Counted from the stretch's first letter, positions 39,296 through 51,218 are shown. The stretch: DNA of 64,000 nt from Aureimonas altamirensis (GCF_001463885.1 NZ_BBWQ01000018.1:1-64000); one strand, 5' to 3'. Notes: generated by a model not told the origin, from the sequence alone. A program made the numbers and translations.

Positions 39296-41302
39296 ATGTA
39301 TCAGGCAATCGTCCTACTGCCGCTTCTGGGCTTTCTCATCGCCGGCCTCTTCGGCCGCGCGATCGGGGCCAAGGCATCCGAATACGTCACCAGCGGGCTG
39401 GTCATCCTGGCAGCCACGCTGTCGTGGGTGGGCTTCATCACTTTCGGCATGGGCGACGGCGAGCCCATCCGCATCACGTTGCTGCAATGGGTGCAGTCGG
39501 GCTCGCTGAGCTTCGACTGGTCGCTGCGCATCGATCGGCTGACGCTCATCATGCTGGTGGTGATCAACACCGTTTCGGCGCTCGTGCATGTCTATTCCAT
39601 CGGGTACATGCACCACGATCCGCACCGCCCGCGCTTCTTTGCCTATCTGTCGCTGTTCACCTTCGCCATGCTGATGCTGGTGACGGCCAACAATCTGGTG
39701 CAGATGTTCTTCGGCTGGGAAGGCGTCGGTCTGGCCTCGTACCTGCTGATCGGCTTCTGGTACAAGAAGCCCTCGGCCAACAAGGCGGCAATGAAGGCCT
39801 TCGTGGTCAACCGCGTCGGCGACTTCGGCTTTCTGCTGGGCATCTTCGGCCTGTTCGTCGTCTTCGGCTCGGTGCAGCTCGACACCATCTTCACCAACGC
39901 CATCGGCATGGCCGGTCCGGTTGCGGAGCATGGTGCGGAAGCCGCCGCAGCAGCCACTGCGACGCCGGCAGCCACCGACATCATGTTCCATTTCGGAAGC
40001 TGGGGCTTCACCTATGGCGGGGCGATGACCGTCATCTGCCTGCTTCTGTTCATGGGCGCCATGGGCAAGTCGGCGCAGCTTGGCCTGCACACCTGGCTGC
40101 CGGACGCCATGGAAGGCCCGACCCCCGTTTCCGCGCTGATCCACGCCGCCACCATGGTGACGGCGGGTGTCTTCATGCTGGCGCGCATGTCGCCGGTGTT
40201 CGAGCTGGCGCCAAGCGCCCTGACCTTCGTGACCTTCATCGGCGCCACCACCGCGTTCTTCGCGGCGACGGTCGGCATGGTGCAGAACGACATCAAGCGC
40301 GTCATCGCCTATTCCACGTGCTCGCAGCTCGGCTACATGTTCGTGGCGCTGGGCGTCGGCGCCTATGGCGCGGCGGTGTTCCACCTGTTCACGCACGCCT
40401 TTTTCAAGGCGCTTCTGTTCCTTGGGGCCGGCTCGGTCATCCACGCCGTCTCGGACGAGCAGGACATGCGCAACATGGGCGGCCTGCGCAAGCATATCCC
40501 GCTGACCTACTGGATGATGGTCATCGGTACGCTGGCGCTGACGGGCTTTCCCTTCACGGCGGGCTACTATTCCAAGGACGCGATCATCGAAAGCGCCTTT
40601 GCGGGGCACAACAGCTTCGCCATGTATGGCTACATCATGCTGGTGGTAGCGGCCCTGATGACGAGCTTCTATTCCTGGCGGCTCATCTTCATGACCTTCC
40701 ACGGCAAGCCGCGCGCCAGCCACGAAGTGATGCACCACGTGCACGAGTCTCCCCCCATCATGACGGTTCCGCTGTTCGTGCTGGCGGCCGGCGCGCTCCT
40801 GGCGGGCATCGTGTTCTATCCGTTCTTCATGGGCGGCAGCTACGACGCCTTCTGGCACGGCGCGATCTTCACCGGTCCGAACAACCACATCCTGCACGAG
40901 ATGCACGAGGTGCCCGGGCTTGTGATCTGGTCGCCCACCATCGCGATGGTCATCGGCTTCGTGCTGGCCTGGCTGTTCTATATCCGCCAGCCGCAGCGCC
41001 CGGCGCAGATCGCCGCGCGCAATCCGGGGCTCTACAAGTTCCTCTTGAACAAGTGGTACTTCGACGAGCTCTATGACTTCCTCTTCGTACGGTCGGCCAA
41101 GGCCATCGGCCGCTTCCTCTGGAAGACGGGCGACGGCAAGATCATCGACGGCTACGGACCCAACGGCATTTCGGCGCGCGTCGTCGATGTCACCAACCGC
41201 GTCGTCCGGCTGCAGACCGGCTACCTTTACCACTATGCGTTCATCATGCTGATCGGCGTCGCGGCGCTCGTCACCTTCATGATGTTCGGGGGAATGAACT
41301 GA
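39296..41302 (+). CDS. nuoL: NADH-quinone oxidoreductase subunit L
   Basis: Distal antiporter-like proton-pumping subunit with the long lateral helix. The 668-residue protein shows [19 protein letters not shown], the lysine-bearing [20 protein letters not shown] and [18 protein letters not shown] motifs, and the C-terminal amphipathic helix HL region. An Ala/Thr-rich loop (around 205-225) between helices is longer than in E. coli. Its stop overlaps nuoM by one base (TGATG). Confidence 0.97.
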   Translation: MYQAIVLLPLLGFLIAGLFGRAIGAKASEYVTSGLVILAATLSWVGFITFGMGDGEPIRITLLQWVQSGSLSFDWSLRIDRLTLIMLVVINTVSALVHVYSIGYMHHDPHRPRFFAYLSLFTFAMLMLVTANNLVQMFFGWEGVGLASYLLIGFWYKKPSANKAAMKAFVVNRVGDFGFLLGIFGLFVVFGSVQLDTIFTNAIGMAGPVAEHGAEAAAAATATPAATDIMFHFGSWGFTYGGAMTVICLLLFMGAMGKSAQLGLHTWLPDAMEGPTPVSALIHAATMVTAGVFMLARMSPVFELAPSALTFVTFIGATTAFFAATVGMVQNDIKRVIAYSTCSQLGYMFVALGVGAYGAAVFHLFTHAFFKALLFLGAGSVIHAVSDEQDMRNMGGLRKHIPLTYWMMVIGTLALTGFPFTAGYYSKDAIIESAFAGHNSFAMYGYIMLVVAALMTSFYSWRLIFMTFHGKPRASHEVMHHVHESPPIMTVPLFVLAAGALLAGIVFYPFFMGGSYDAFWHGAIFTGPNNHILHEMHEVPGLVIWSPTIAMVIGFVLAWLFYIRQPQRPAQIAARNPGLYKFLLNKWYFDELYDFLFVRSAKAIGRFLWKTGDGKIIDGYGPNGISARVVDVTNRVVRLQTGYLYHYAFIMLIGVAALVTFMMFGGMN

Positions 41303-42813
41303 TGTCCGGTTGGCCGATCCTCTCGACCGTCACCTTCCTGCCGCTCGTCGGCGCCGCGCTGATCTTCTTCATCCGCGACGACAGCGCGCTGGCGCGGCGC
41401 AACATCCGCAACGTCGCGCTTCTGACGACGCTGTTCACCTTCGTGCTGTCGCTCGGCATCTGGATCGGCTTCGACGATACGCAGGCCGGCTTCCAGTTCG
41501 TCGAGCGTGCGGACTGGCTCGGCGTCGGCGGGATTTCCTATTATATGGGCGTGGACGGCATCTCGATGCTGTTCGTCATCCTCACCACCTTCCTGATGCC
41601 GATCTGCATCCTGGCGAGCTGGGAAAGCGTGACCTCGCGCGTCAAGGATTACATGATCGCCTTCCTTGTGCTGGAAACGCTGGTCATCGGCGTCTTCTGC
41701 GCGCTGGATATCGTGCTGTTCTATGTCTTCTTCGAAGGCAGCCTCATCCCGATGTTCCTGATCATCGGCGTATGGGGCGGCAAGCGGCGCGTCTATGCCA
41801 GCTACAAGTTCTTCCTCTACACCTTCCTCGGCTCGGTGCTGATGCTGGTGGCGCTGATGGCGATGTACTGGACGGCGGGCAGCACCGCGATCCCGGATCT
41901 GCTTGCGCATGACTTCCCCGCCGGCATGCAGACATGGCTCTGGCTGGCCTTCTTCGCGTCCTTCGCGGTGAAGATGCCGATGTGGCCGGTGCATACGTGG
42001 CTGCCCGATGCGCACGTCGAGGCGCCCACGGCCGGCTCGGTCATCCTGGCGGGCATCCTGCTGAAACTCGGCGGCTATGGCTTCATACGCTTCTCGCTGC
42101 CGATGTTTCCGCTGGCCTCGGCCGATTTTGCGCCGCTCGTCTATACGCTGTCGGTGATCGCGATCATCTACACGTCGCTCGTGGCGCTGATGCAGGACGA
42201 CATCAAGAAGCTGATCGCCTATTCGTCGGTAGCCCATATGGGCTTCGTGACCATGGGCATCTTCGCCGGCAATGCGCAGGGCGTGGAGGGCGCGATCTTC
42301 CAGATGCTGTCGCACGGCCTGATCTCGGGCGCGCTGTTCCTGTGCGTCGGTGTCATCTATGACCGCATGCACACCCGCGAGATTTCCGCCTATGGCGGTC
42401 TCGTCAACCGCATGCCGGCCTATGCGACGGTGTTCCTGATCCTGACCATGGCCAATGTCGGCCTGCCGGGCACCAGCGGCTTCGTCGGCGAGTTTTTGAC
42501 GCTGATCGGCGTGTACCAGGCAAATAGCTGGGTTGCGATCTTCGCGGCGACGGGCGTGATCCTGTCGGCGGCCTATGCCCTCTGGGTGTACCGCCGGGTG
42601 GTTTTCGGCACGCTCGACAAGGAGAACCTGCAGAACATCCTCGACCTGTCGCGGCGCGAAAAGGCGATGCTGTATCCGCTGGTTGCCCTGGTCATCTTCT
42701 TCGGCGTCTACCCGATGCCGGTCTTCAACGTCACGGCTGCTTCCGTAGAGCAGTTGCTGAACGGTTATCATTCCGCCATCGAGGCCGTTTCGGCGGTCGC
42801 CTCGGTGCAGTAA
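41302..42813 (+). CDS. nuoM: NADH-quinone oxidoreductase subunit M
   Basis: Second antiporter-like proton-pumping subunit. The 503-residue protein has about fourteen helices, with [20 protein letters not shown] carrying the conserved Glu, and [20 protein letters not shown] carrying the pumping Lys. [13 protein letters not shown] and [15 protein letters not shown] follow. The length is normal for alphaproteobacteria. A 21-base gap precedes nuoN. Confidence 0.97.
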   Translation: MSGWPILSTVTFLPLVGAALIFFIRDDSALARRNIRNVALLTTLFTFVLSLGIWIGFDDTQAGFQFVERADWLGVGGISYYMGVDGISMLFVILTTFLMPICILASWESVTSRVKDYMIAFLVLETLVIGVFCALDIVLFYVFFEGSLIPMFLIIGVWGGKRRVYASYKFFLYTFLGSVLMLVALMAMYWTAGSTAIPDLLAHDFPAGMQTWLWLAFFASFAVKMPMWPVHTWLPDAHVEAPTAGSVILAGILLKLGGYGFIRFSLPMFPLASADFAPLVYTLSVIAIIYTSLVALMQDDIKKLIAYSSVAHMGFVTMGIFAGNAQGVEGAIFQMLSHGLISGALFLCVGVIYDRMHTREISAYGGLVNRMPAYATVFLILTMANVGLPGTSGFVGEFLTLIGVYQANSWVAIFAATGVILSAAYALWVYRRVVFGTLDKENLQNILDLSRREKAMLYPLVALVIFFGVYPMPVFNVTAASVEQLLNGYHSAIEAVSAVASVQ

Positions 42814-42834
42814 GGACGGACAGGCGAACATCTC

Positions 42835-44280
42835 ATGTCGATGCACGAATTCATCGCCCAAAGTCTTCCCATCGTGGGGCCGGAGCTGATCCTGTCGGTC
42901 GGCGCCATGGTTCTGTTGATGGTCGGCACCTTCGTCGGCGAGCGCAGCGGGCGGCTGGTCATGTCGCTGGCGGTTGCCGTCATCCTCGGAACCGCGCTCT
43001 GGCTTCTGGCGGTAACGCCCGAAGGCGTCGCCTTTGGCGGTTCGCTGATCGTCGATCCCTTTGCCCGCTTCATGAAGGTGCTCGTGCTGCTGGGTTCGGC
43101 AGCCGCGGTGCTGATGACCATGAGCTTCGCCAAGAACGAGCGGTTCGACCGTTTCGAGTTTCCGGTGCTCATCATGCTGGCCACGGTCGGCATGATGGTC
43201 ATGGTGTCGGCGGGCGATCTCATCGCCCTTTACCTCGGCCTCGAATTGCAGTCGCTGGCGCTATACGTCATCGCCGCGATCAACCGCGACAATGTCCGCT
43301 CCTCCGAGGCCGGGCTAAAGTACTTCGTGCTTGGCGCCCTGTCGTCCGGCATGTTGCTGTACGGCGCTTCGCTGGTCTACGGATTCACCGGGCAGATCGG
43401 CTTCGTGGAAATCGCGGCGGCCCTGACGGCCGAGGGCCGGTCCTTCGGACTGCTGGTCGGCCTCGTCTTCGTTATCGCGGGCCTTGCCTTCAAAATTTCG
43501 GCCGTGCCCTTCCACATGTGGACGCCGGACGTCTATGAGGGCGCACCGACCCCGGTGACCGCCTTCTTCGCGGCCGCGCCCAAGGTGGCGGCCATGGCGC
43601 TGCTGACGCGCTTCACCGTGCAGAGCTTCCTGCCGCTCGCCGCCGACTGGCAGCAGATCCTGGTGTTCGTGTCCATCGCCTCGATGGTGCTGGGCGCCTT
43701 CGCCGCCATCGGCCAGCGCAACATCAAGCGCCTGATGGCCTATTCCTCGATCGGCCATATGGGCTACGCGCTGGTGGGCCTTGCCGCGGCCGACGAGGCG
43801 GGCGTGACCGGCGTGATGATCTACATGGCCACCTATATGGCGATGACGCTCGGCACGTTCGGCGTCATCCTTTCCATGCGCCGCAAGGACGGCATGGTGG
43901 AGAATGTCGACGATCTCGCGGGCCTGTCGCGGACCCATCCCATGATGGCGCTGGCCATGACCGTGCTGATGCTGTCGCTTGCCGGTCTGCCTCCGTTGCT
44001 GGGCTTCTGGGGCAAGTACTACGTGTTCATGGCGGCGGTCGGCGCCGGCCTGATCCCGCTGGCGATCATCGGCGTCGTCGCGTCCACCGTGGGCTTGTTC
44101 TACTATCTACGCGTCGTCAAGGTGATGTGGGTGGACGAGCCGGCGGAAGCCTTCATAGCGATGCCGACGGAGCTGCGCGTGGTCACGGGGCTTGCCACGC
44201 TGTTCATCTTCCCGGCCTACATCTTTCTGGCCGCACCGCTGTTCGCGGCGGCACAGGCAGCGGCCCGGACCTTCTTTTGA
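42835..44280 (+). CDS. nuoN: NADH-quinone oxidoreductase subunit N
   Basis: Third antiporter-like subunit. The 481-residue protein has about fourteen helices and the conserved [40 protein letters not shown], with the pumping Lys, and [14 protein letters not shown] follow. Its stop overlaps the birA TTG start by four bases, so birA is likely translated from the nuo message. No terminator is visible after it. Confidence 0.97.
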   Translation: MSMHEFIAQSLPIVGPELILSVGAMVLLMVGTFVGERSGRLVMSLAVAVILGTALWLLAVTPEGVAFGGSLIVDPFARFMKVLVLLGSAAAVLMTMSFAKNERFDRFEFPVLIMLATVGMMVMVSAGDLIALYLGLELQSLALYVIAAINRDNVRSSEAGLKYFVLGALSSGMLLYGASLVYGFTGQIGFVEIAAALTAEGRSFGLLVGLVFVIAGLAFKISAVPFHMWTPDVYEGAPTPVTAFFAAAPKVAAMALLTRFTVQSFLPLAADWQQILVFVSIASMVLGAFAAIGQRNIKRLMAYSSIGHMGYALVGLAAADEAGVTGVMIYMATYMAMTLGTFGVILSMRRKDGMVENVDDLAGLSRTHPMMALAMTVLMLSLAGLPPLLGFWGKYYVFMAAVGAGLIPLAIIGVVASTVGLFYYLRVVKVMWVDEPAEAFIAMPTELRVVTGLATLFIFPAYIFLAAPLFAAAQAAARTFF

Positions 44281-45071
44281 CAGCGGCTGACGCTGCATCG
44301 CGCCGGGCACGTCGCCTGGCGCTGGAGGAGGTGAGTTCCACCAACTCCATCGCCATGGAAGCCGTGCGCGCCGGCGACCCGGGGCAGCTTTGGGTCACCG
44401 CCCTGCGCCAGACCCAAGGGCGCGGCCGTAGGGGGCGGAGCTGGGTTTCGGAGCGCGGCAATCTCTATGCCAGCCTGCTGCTGGTGGATGCCGCCCCGCT
44501 GGCCAGTCTCGGGCAACTGCCGCTGGTGATCGCGCTTGGACTTGCAAGAGCCCTTTCGGCCCTACGCGGTATCGAGCCCGATGCCGTCCGCATCAAATGG
44601 CCGAATGACATCCTGCTCGATGGCCGCAAATGCGTCGGCATCCTGATCGAAAGCGAGCGGCTGGCCGATGGCCGGCAGGCCGTCGTTATCGGAGCCGGCA
44701 TCAACGTCGCGGCTGCTCCCGATGGCCAGCCCTATGGCGTGACCACGCTGTCGGACCACGGTTTCACGGGCAATCTCGAAGATGTGTTCCGCGCCATCGC
44801 CGGCGAGGTCGAGACGGTTCTTGCGCTATGGAAGGGCGGGCGCGGCTTTTCCGAGATTCGGGCGGGCTGGCTGGAGCATGCGCGCGGGCTGGGGCAGGCG
44901 ATCCGCGTCAACCTTCCGGACCGCTCCATCGACGGTATCTTCCATGCGCTGGATCCCGAAGGGCGGCTGGTGCTGAAGCGCGACGATGGCGCGCTCGAGA
45001 CGCACTCGGCCGGCGATGTGTTCCTGCTGGGGGAGGACATGGCGGGCATAATCTGCGATAAGGCGCGCTGA
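44277..45071 (+). CDS. birA: Biotin--[acetyl-CoA carboxylase] ligase
   Basis: Attaches biotin to the carrier domain of acetyl-CoA carboxylase and other carboxylases. The 264-residue protein has the biotinoyl-AMP motif [17 protein letters not shown], the catalytic [20 protein letters not shown] and the C-terminal SH3-like domain. It lacks the N-terminal DNA-binding domain of E. coli BirA, so it is a monofunctional ligase. The likely start TTG 44277 overlaps the nuoN stop; no good ATG is nearby. The nuoN-birA-rnj order is conserved in alphaproteobacteria. Confidence 0.94.
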   Translation: MTAADAASRRARRLALEEVSSTNSIAMEAVRAGDPGQLWVTALRQTQGRGRRGRSWVSERGNLYASLLLVDAAPLASLGQLPLVIALGLARALSALRGIEPDAVRIKWPNDILLDGRKCVGILIESERLADGRQAVVIGAGINVAAAPDGQPYGVTTLSDHGFTGNLEDVFRAIAGEVETVLALWKGGRGFSEIRAGWLEHARGLGQAIRVNLPDRSIDGIFHALDPEGRLVLKRDDGALETHSAGDVFLLGEDMAGIICDKAR

Positions 45072-45197
45072 CGAAGCTGGCGCGCGCCCCCATGGCCGCC
45101 TGCGGCCGGCTTTTGAGAGTTTCGGTGGCCCGCCGTCCAACGGGCAGAATGACAACGCGCGCCAGGATGGCTGCGCCATGACGGAAGTGAACGAAAC

Positions 45198-46856
45198 GTG
45201 AGTCAACTTGTATTCGTGCCGCTGGGCGGCATCGGCGAGATCGGCATGAATCTCGCCCTTTACGGCTATGGGCCGGAAAACAACCGGGAGTGGATCGCCG
45301 TGGATTGCGGCGTCGCCTTTGCCGGGCCGGAACAGCCCGGGGTCGACCTTATCTTCCCCGATATCCGGTTTCTGGAAAGCCAGCGCCACAACCTCAAGGC
45401 CATTATCATCACGCATGCGCACGAAGATCACTTCGGCGGTTTGCTGGATCTGTGGCCGCGCCTGAAGGCGCCGGTCTATGCAACGCCCTTCACCGCGGCG
45501 TTGCTGGAGGCCAAGCGCGAGGGCGAGGCGGGGGCCGCCAAGGTTCCGGTGAACGTCTTTTCCGCCGGCGACCGGTTCAAAGTCGGCCCCTTCGAGATCG
45601 AGGCCGTCAACGTGACGCACTCCATCCCGGAGCCGGTGGCGCTGGCGATCCGCACGCCGCTCGGCACCGTTGTCCATACCGGCGACTGGAAGATCGACCT
45701 GACGCCGGCGCTCGGCAAGCCGACCGACGAGGCGCGGTTGCGCGCCATCGGCGACGAGGGCGTTCTGGCCCTCATCTGCGATTCCACCAACGCCATGCGC
45801 GAAGGCGTTTCGCCGAGCGAGCAGGACGTCAACCGCAGCCTCGCGCAAATCATCAAGGCGGCCGAGGGGCGTGTGGCCCTGACGACCTTCTCGTCCAATA
45901 TCGGGCGTATCCGCTCCATTGCGGAGGCTTCGGCCGAGGCGGGGCGGCAGGTGCTGCTGATGGGCCGGTCCATGAAGCGTATGGCCGATGTCGCCAGCGA
46001 GCTCGGCTATATGGACAAGTTGCCGCCGTTCCTGTCGGAGCAGGATTTCGGCTACATCCCGCGCGAGAAGGCCGTCATCGTGCTGACGGGCAGCCAGGGT
46101 GAGGCGCGGGCCGCGTTGGCCCGCCTTGCGCGTGACGAGCATCCGTCCGTCGCCCTTTCGAAGGGCGACATGGTCATCTTCTCGTCCCGGGCCATTCCCG
46201 GCAACGAGAAGGCCATCAACGAGATCAAGAACAATCTGGTCGAGCTGGGCGTGCAAGTGGTGGAGGATCACGACAAGCTGGTCCACGTATCGGGCCATCC
46301 GCGCCGCACCGAACTGCGCCAGATGTACGAGTGGATCCGCCCATCGATCGCGGTGCCCGCGCATGGCGAGGCACAGCACCTGGAGGCGCATGCCCAGCTT
46401 GCCCGCGACCTCGGCGTGCGCAACGTCGTCTCGCTGCGCAACGGGCAGATGGTCCGCCTGGCGCCCGGCTTTGCCGAAGTGATCGACGAAGTGCCCGTCG
46501 GGCGCATCTACAAGGACGGCTTCCTGGTTGGCACCCAGGACGAGATGGGTATCGGCGAGCGCCGCAAGCTGTCCTATGCGGGGCATGTCTCGGTCGTCGT
46601 CCAGCTCAACGCGCGGCTGGAATTGCGTGGCGACCCCGAATTGTCGATGATCGGCCTGCCGAAAGCGGATTTCGAGGGCGAAGACATGGAAGAGGCGCTG
46701 GTGGATGCCGCCGCAGGCGCAGTCGAAAGCATTCCCAAGGCGCGCCGCAAGGATTTTGCACTGGTTCGTGAAGCCGTGCGCCGCGCGATCCGGGGCGAAG
46801 CCAACGACGCCTGGGGCAAGAAGCCGCTCGTGACGGTCTTCGTGATCGGGGGATAA
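45198..46856 (+). CDS. rnj: Ribonuclease J
   Basis: Metallo-beta-lactamase/beta-CASP ribonuclease with 5'-3' exonuclease and endonuclease activity in rRNA and mRNA processing. The 552-residue protein has the metal motif THAHEDHFGG, the VHTGDWKID loop, DSTNAM, and the beta-CASP histidine regions VSGHPRR and VPAHGEAQHL. GTG 45198 starts MSQLVFVPLGGIGEIGMN, matching the family N-terminus. The next gene starts one base after its stop. Confidence 0.95.
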   Translation: MSQLVFVPLGGIGEIGMNLALYGYGPENNREWIAVDCGVAFAGPEQPGVDLIFPDIRFLESQRHNLKAIIITHAHEDHFGGLLDLWPRLKAPVYATPFTAALLEAKREGEAGAAKVPVNVFSAGDRFKVGPFEIEAVNVTHSIPEPVALAIRTPLGTVVHTGDWKIDLTPALGKPTDEARLRAIGDEGVLALICDSTNAMREGVSPSEQDVNRSLAQIIKAAEGRVALTTFSSNIGRIRSIAEASAEAGRQVLLMGRSMKRMADVASELGYMDKLPPFLSEQDFGYIPREKAVIVLTGSQGEARAALARLARDEHPSVALSKGDMVIFSSRAIPGNEKAINEIKNNLVELGVQVVEDHDKLVHVSGHPRRTELRQMYEWIRPSIAVPAHGEAQHLEAHAQLARDLGVRNVVSLRNGQMVRLAPGFAEVIDEVPVGRIYKDGFLVGTQDEMGIGERRKLSYAGHVSVVVQLNARLELRGDPELSMIGLPKADFEGEDMEEALVDAAAGAVESIPKARRKDFALVREAVRRAIRGEANDAWGKKPLVTVFVIGG

Positions 46857-46857
46857 G

Positions 46858-47265
46858 TTGATCGGACGCCTGAACCACGTCGCCATCGCCGTGCCCGACC
46901 TGGCAGCCGCCATCGCGTTGTATCGCGATACGTTGGGCGCCACCCTGTCTGCCGAGCAGGTATTGCCGGAGCACGGCGTGCGGCTGGTTTTTGCCGATCT
47001 GCCGAACACCCGCATCGAGTTGATGGAGCCGCTGGACGCTACGTCGCCCATCGCCGGCTTCCTCCAGAAAAACAGCCGCGGCGGCATCCATCACATCTGC
47101 TACGAGGTCGACGATATCGCGGCGGCCGCCGACGAGCTGGTGGCCAAGGGGGCCCGTGTCCTCGGCGACGGCAAGCCGCGCATCGGTGCCCATGGCAACC
47201 CTGTCCTGTTTTTGCACCCTGCCGATTTTCTAGGCACACTCATCGAACTGGAAGAGGTCCGCTGA
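46858..47265 (+). CDS. mce: Methylmalonyl-CoA epimerase
   Basis: Interconverts (R)- and (S)-methylmalonyl-CoA in propionate and branched-chain catabolism. The 135-residue glyoxalase-fold protein starts IGRLNHVAIAVPDLAAAIALYRD. It carries the metal-binding GIHHICYEVDD block and ends VLFLHPADFLGTLIELEEV, with the expected His and Glu ligands. The start TTG 46858 is one base after the rnj stop. The gene overlaps DUF1467 by one base (TGATG), so rnj-mce-DUF1467 form one unit. Confidence 0.92.
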   Translation: MIGRLNHVAIAVPDLAAAIALYRDTLGATLSAEQVLPEHGVRLVFADLPNTRIELMEPLDATSPIAGFLQKNSRGGIHHICYEVDDIAAAADELVAKGARVLGDGKPRIGAHGNPVLFLHPADFLGTLIELEEVR

Positions 47266-47531
47266 TGGGTATCCTGACGGCGGTAGCCATCTATTTCGTG
47301 ATCTGGTGGACGGTGCTTTTCGCTATTCTGCCCATCGGGGTGAAGTCTCAGGCCGAGAACGAGGACATCGTCCTCGGCACGACTCACAGCGCGCCGGCCG
47401 ACCCGCGGCTGGGCTTCAAGGCAATCATCACGAGTATCGTTTCGGCTGCCATCTTCGCCGCGTTCTACCTTGTCACCGAAGTGTACGGTTTCACCTTCAA
47501 CAGCCTGCCGCACATCATTCCGGGCACATGA
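47265..47531 (+). CDS. DUF1467 family membrane protein
   Basis: An 88-residue protein with two membrane helices (AVAIYFVIWWTVLFAILPIG and IITSIVSAAIFAAFYLV). They are separated by a cytoplasmic loop containing VKSQAEN, which is characteristic of DUF1467. Its function is unknown. ATG 47265 overlaps the mce stop. A terminator follows within 50 bases, ending the rnj unit. Conserved placement after mce in alphaproteobacteria suggests a role tied to this cluster but gives no specific function. Confidence 0.88.
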   Translation: MGILTAVAIYFVIWWTVLFAILPIGVKSQAENEDIVLGTTHSAPADPRLGFKAIITSIVSAAIFAAFYLVTEVYGFTFNSLPHIIPGT

Positions 47532-47548
47532 TCGGCTGAGGCGAGGGC

Positions 47549-47580
47549 AAAAAAAATGCGAGGCTTTCGCCTCGCATTTT
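47549..47580. terminator. Bidirectional terminator after DUF1467
   Basis: Stem AAAATGCGAGGC with GCCTCGCATTTT and loop TTTC, flanked by A-run and T-run, so it can work on both strands. Confidence 0.92.
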
Positions 47581-47911
47581 AGTTGCAGGTCTGGATCTCA
47601 CACCGGGTCTTGAAACCGGGGCAGCGCATTGAGCGCGCCGGAGATCACGTCCTCCCAAGACTAGACCGCGAATGCGACACCGTCTCCGGTGCCTTGGTAT
47701 TGGAGAAACCATATTACAAGAGTTTAATGTCTGTCATCAGAAATTTTGCGATTCGTGTCACTTTTTTGAACAAATCGCCTTCGTAGATGGCAGGGGGTTG
47801 TGCGAAGCCGGATTGCGATGGGGCGTTACTCTGATCGCGCTTTGCAAGCCTTCGAACTGAGGATAAGAAGTCGGTTCATTTTTCCGGCCATCCAATACCT
47901 TTCGGGGCATC
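47581..47911. other. AT-rich gap upstream of proS
   Basis: About 330 bases with no supported gene. Small open frames here (for example 47583-47786) match no family, have no ribosome-binding site and overlap one another. The middle part (47700-47790) is clearly more AT-rich than its surroundings and probably includes the proS promoter; I see no consensus pair worth naming. No repeat or hairpin beyond the preceding terminator. Confidence 0.5.
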
Positions 47912-49234
47912 ATGCGTCTCTCCAGCTATTTTCTTCCCATCCTCAAAGAGACACCGAAGGAAGCCGAGATCGTTTCCCACCGGCTGATGCTCAGGGCCGG
48001 CATGATCCGCCAGCAGGCAGCGGGCCTCTATTCGTGGCTGCCGCTCGGCAAGAAGGTTCTGGACAAGGTCTGCGACATTATCCGCGAAGAGCAGAACCGC
48101 TCCGGTGCGATCGAGATTCTGATGCCGACGATCCAGTCGGCGGACCTCTGGCGCGAAAGCGGCCGCTACGACGATTACGGCAAGGAGATGCTGCGGATCA
48201 CCGATCGGCACGAGCGCGATCTTCTGTTCGGCCCGACCAACGAGGAGATGGTCACCGACATCTTCCGGTCCTATGTGCGCTCCTACAAGGATCTGCCGCT
48301 CAACCTGTACCACGTACAATGGAAGTTCCGCGACGAGGTGCGCCCGCGCTTCGGCGTCATGCGCTCCCGCGAGTTCCTGATGAAGGATGCCTACTCCTTC
48401 GACGTCGACTACGAATCGGCGAAGGTCGCCTATGACCGCATGTTCGTGGCGTATCTGCGCACCTTCGAGCGCTGCGGCCTGAAGGCCATCCCCATGCGGG
48501 CCGATACCGGCCCCATCGGCGGAGAGCTGAGCCACGAGTTCATCATTCTGGCCTCCACCGGCGAAAGCGAGGTGTTCTGCCAGCGCGACTATCTCGACAT
48601 GAAGGTGCCGGCACACGACGTCGACTTTTCCGACAAGACGGAGCTTGCCGAGATCGTCCGCGAGTGGACCACGCCCTACGCCGCCACCGAGGAGATGCAC
48701 GACCAGGCCGCCTGGGATGCGCTTCCCGAGGCCGAGCGGGTTGCGGCACGCGGCATCGAGGTGGGGCATATCTTCCATTTCGGCACGAAATATTCCGAGC
48801 CGATGAAAGCCTTCGTCACCGGGCCGGACGGCAAGGACGCGCCGGTGCACATGGGCTCCTACGGCATCGGCCCCAGCAGGCTCGTGGCCGCCATCATCGA
48901 AGCCTCGCACGACGAAGCAGGCATCATCTGGCCGAAGGGCGTCGCGCCCTTCGATGTCGGCCTCATCAACATGAAGCCGGGCGACGCCGATTGCGACACG
49001 GCGTGCGAGGGCCTCTACCGCGAACTTGGCCGCGCCGGGTTCGACGTCCTCTACGACGACCAGGATACGCGGGCCGGCGCCAAGTTCGCCACGATGGACC
49101 TGATCGGCCTTCCGCTGCAGGTCATCGTCGGACCGCGCGGCGCCAAGGCCGGCGAGGTGGAGATCAAGCATCGCGCCACCGGCGAGCGGGAGACGGTAAC
49201 GCTGGCCAACCTCGTCGCGCGGCTGTCCGCATGA
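47912..49234 (+). CDS. proS: Proline--tRNA ligase, short bacterial form
   Basis: Charges tRNA-Pro with proline. The 440-residue protein shows class II motifs: [21 protein letters not shown], motif 2 in [22 protein letters not shown], and motif 3 in [12 protein letters not shown]. At 440 residues it lacks the ~180-residue editing insertion of E. coli ProRS, the form standard in alphaproteobacteria. Its stop overlaps the lolC start (ATGA). Confidence 0.97.
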   Translation: MRLSSYFLPILKETPKEAEIVSHRLMLRAGMIRQQAAGLYSWLPLGKKVLDKVCDIIREEQNRSGAIEILMPTIQSADLWRESGRYDDYGKEMLRITDRHERDLLFGPTNEEMVTDIFRSYVRSYKDLPLNLYHVQWKFRDEVRPRFGVMRSREFLMKDAYSFDVDYESAKVAYDRMFVAYLRTFERCGLKAIPMRADTGPIGGELSHEFIILASTGESEVFCQRDYLDMKVPAHDVDFSDKTELAEIVREWTTPYAATEEMHDQAAWDALPEAERVAARGIEVGHIFHFGTKYSEPMKAFVTGPDGKDAPVHMGSYGIGPSRLVAAIIEASHDEAGIIWPKGVAPFDVGLINMKPGDADCDTACEGLYRELGRAGFDVLYDDQDTRAGAKFATMDLIGLPLQVIVGPRGAKAGEVEIKHRATGERETVTLANLVARLSA

Positions 49235-50526
49235 CCGTGCCTGCCGGCGATCTGCCGGGCGCGGCCGGCGGCACGCGCCCTTTCTCGCGCTTCGAATGGA
49301 TGATCGCGGGGCGGTACCTGCGGGCGCGCCGGCGCGATGCCGGCGTCTCGGTGATCGCCGGTTTCTCCTTTGTCGGCATCATGCTGGGCGTGGCCGCCCT
49401 GATCATTGTGATGTCGGTGATGAACGGTTTCCGTACCGAGCTTCTGACGCGCATCCTCGGCGTCAACGGCCATGTGATCCTGATGCCCATCGATACGCCG
49501 CTGCGCGATTTCGATACGGTGGCGCAGCGCATCGACGGCGTTTCCGGTGTCCAGTTCACCATGCCGCTGGTGCAGGGGCAGGTGCTGGCCAGCGGGGCCA
49601 ACTCGGCCGGCACAGGAGCGCTGGTGAAGGGTGTGCGCGAAGCCGACCTGAAAAAGCTTGCGCCCATCGCTGACAATATACGCGGCGGCACGCTGGACGG
49701 GTTCGACGACAGCGGCGGCGTCGCCGTCGGCAGCCGTCTGGCCTCATCCCTCGGCCTGTCGCCCGGCGACATGATCACCCTCGTTTCGCCGGAAGGCGAT
49801 GTTACCCCCTTCGGCAACACACCCCGCGTGAAGGCCTATCCGATTTCGGCGATCTTCGAGATCGGCCTGTCGGAGTACGACGCGGCCTATGTCTACATGC
49901 CGTTGTCGGAAGCACAGCTTTTCTTCAACAGTGAAGACCAGGCACAGCAGATCGAGATATTCGTTGCCAACCCCGATGCGGTGGTTTCCCTTCAGGGGCC
50001 GATAGAGCAGGCGGCCGGGCGCCCCGGCTATACGGTGACCTGGCAGCAGCAGAACGCCAGCTTCTTCTCGGCCCTGCAGGTAGAGCGGAACGTGATGTTC
50101 ATCATCCTGACGCTGATCGTGCTGGTTGCCGCGCTGAATATCATCTCCGGCCTGTTCATGCTGGTGAAGGACAAGGGCAGCGCCATCGCCATCCTGCGGA
50201 CCATGGGCGCCACCAAGGGGGCGATCATGCGCGTCTTCCTGATCACCGGCGCGTCCATCGGTGTTGCCGGTACGCTGGCGGGGCTGGTCCTGGGCGTCGT
50301 GTTCTGCCTCAACATCGAGAATCTGCGCCAGTTCTTCTCGTGGATATCGGGCACGACGATCTTCAATCCGGAGTTCTACTTCCTCAGCCGCCTGCCGGCG
50401 GAAGTCCAGGTGGGAGAGGTGGTGACCGTGGTCGCGATGGCTGTCGGCATGTCTTTCCTGGCCACCTTGCTGCCGTCCTGGCAGGCATCCCGGCTCGATC
50501 CCGTAGAGGCGCTGCGTTACGAATGA
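49231..50526 (+). CDS. lolC: Lipoprotein-releasing ABC transporter permease LolC/LolE
   Basis: Inner-membrane subunit that, with LolD, extracts outer-membrane lipoproteins and passes them to LolA. The 431-residue protein starts [25 protein letters not shown]-type sequence with a helix near 45-65. A large periplasmic domain and three helices in the FtsX-fold C-terminal part follow, ending with [19 protein letters not shown]. Only one permease gene is present, as is common in alphaproteobacteria, which probably forms a homodimer (LolF type). A longer same-frame extension back to 48664 is a shadow. Confidence 0.93.
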   Translation: MTVPAGDLPGAAGGTRPFSRFEWMIAGRYLRARRRDAGVSVIAGFSFVGIMLGVAALIIVMSVMNGFRTELLTRILGVNGHVILMPIDTPLRDFDTVAQRIDGVSGVQFTMPLVQGQVLASGANSAGTGALVKGVREADLKKLAPIADNIRGGTLDGFDDSGGVAVGSRLASSLGLSPGDMITLVSPEGDVTPFGNTPRVKAYPISAIFEIGLSEYDAAYVYMPLSEAQLFFNSEDQAQQIEIFVANPDAVVSLQGPIEQAAGRPGYTVTWQQQNASFFSALQVERNVMFIILTLIVLVAALNIISGLFMLVKDKGSAIAILRTMGATKGAIMRVFLITGASIGVAGTLAGLVLGVVFCLNIENLRQFFSWISGTTIFNPEFYFLSRLPAEVQVGEVVTVVAMAVGMSFLATLLPSWQASRLDPVEALRYE

Positions 50527-51218
50527 CCGATACCATGCTGAGGCTCGACGCCGTCGAGCGCCGCTACACGCAGGGCGAAAACGAGCTCATCATCCTGGAC
50601 AAGGCCGACTTCGCCATGGTGCCGGGCGAGATGGTGGCCCTTGTTGCGCCGTCGGGCGCGGGCAAGTCGACGCTGCTGCATATCGCCGGCCTTCTGGAGC
50701 GGCCTGACGGCGGAGAGGTGTATATTGGCGGGCAGGCCTGCGGCGGGCTTTCCGACGCCGAGCGGACGAGCGCAAGGCGCAATGCCATCGGCTTCGTCTA
50801 CCAGTTCCACCATCTGCTGCCCGAGTTCTCGGCGCTCGAAAACGTCATGCTGCCGCAGATGATCGCCGGCCTGCCGCGGCGCAAGGCCGCCGAACGCGCC
50901 GAACAGCTTCTCGGCTATCTGCGCATCGGCAAGCGTGCCGAGCATCGACCCGCGGAACTGTCCGGCGGCGAGCAGCAGCGCGTCGCCATCGCGCGGGCCG
51001 TGGCCAACAATCCGTACGTCCTGTTGGCGGATGAGCCCACCGGCAATCTCGATCCGGTGACGTCGCATTACGTCTTCGACGCGCTCACCGCACTGGTGCG
51101 GCAGTCCGGCGTGGCGGCGCTGATCGCTACGCACAACCACGAGTTGGCCAAGCGCATGGACCGCGTCGTGACCCTTGCGGACGGGCGGATCGTGCCTTTC
51201 GACGGCTTCGCTGCCTGA
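50523..51218 (+). CDS. lolD: Lipoprotein-releasing ABC transporter ATP-binding protein LolD
   Basis: ATPase of the Lol lipoprotein-sorting system. The 231-residue protein has Walker [10 protein letters not shown] (42-50), the Q-loop region [16 protein letters not shown], the signature [14 protein letters not shown] and Walker [25 protein letters not shown] resembles the LolD motif that contacts the permease. The start overlaps the lolC stop by four bases; its own frame extends upstream only as a lolC shadow. Confidence 0.96.
   Translation: MTDTMLRLDAVERRYTQGENELIILDKADFAMVPGEMVALVAPSGAGKSTLLHIAGLLERPDGGEVYIGGQACGGLSDAERTSARRNAIGFVYQFHHLLPEFSALENVMLPQMIAGLPRRKAAERAEQLLGYLRIGKRAEHRPAELSGGEQQRVAIARAVANNPYVLLADEPTGNLDPVTSHYVFDALTALVRQSGVAALIATHNHELAKRMDRVVTLADGRIVPFDGFAA

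Noticed and set aside
47583-47786. Small ORFs upstream of proS
   Set aside because: No ribosome-binding site, no conserved pattern and overlapping alternatives in other frames; not supported as genes.
48664-49230. N-terminal extension of the lolC frame
   Set aside because: It lies inside proS in another frame and is Arg-rich; ATG 49231 with ATGA overlap is the natural start.
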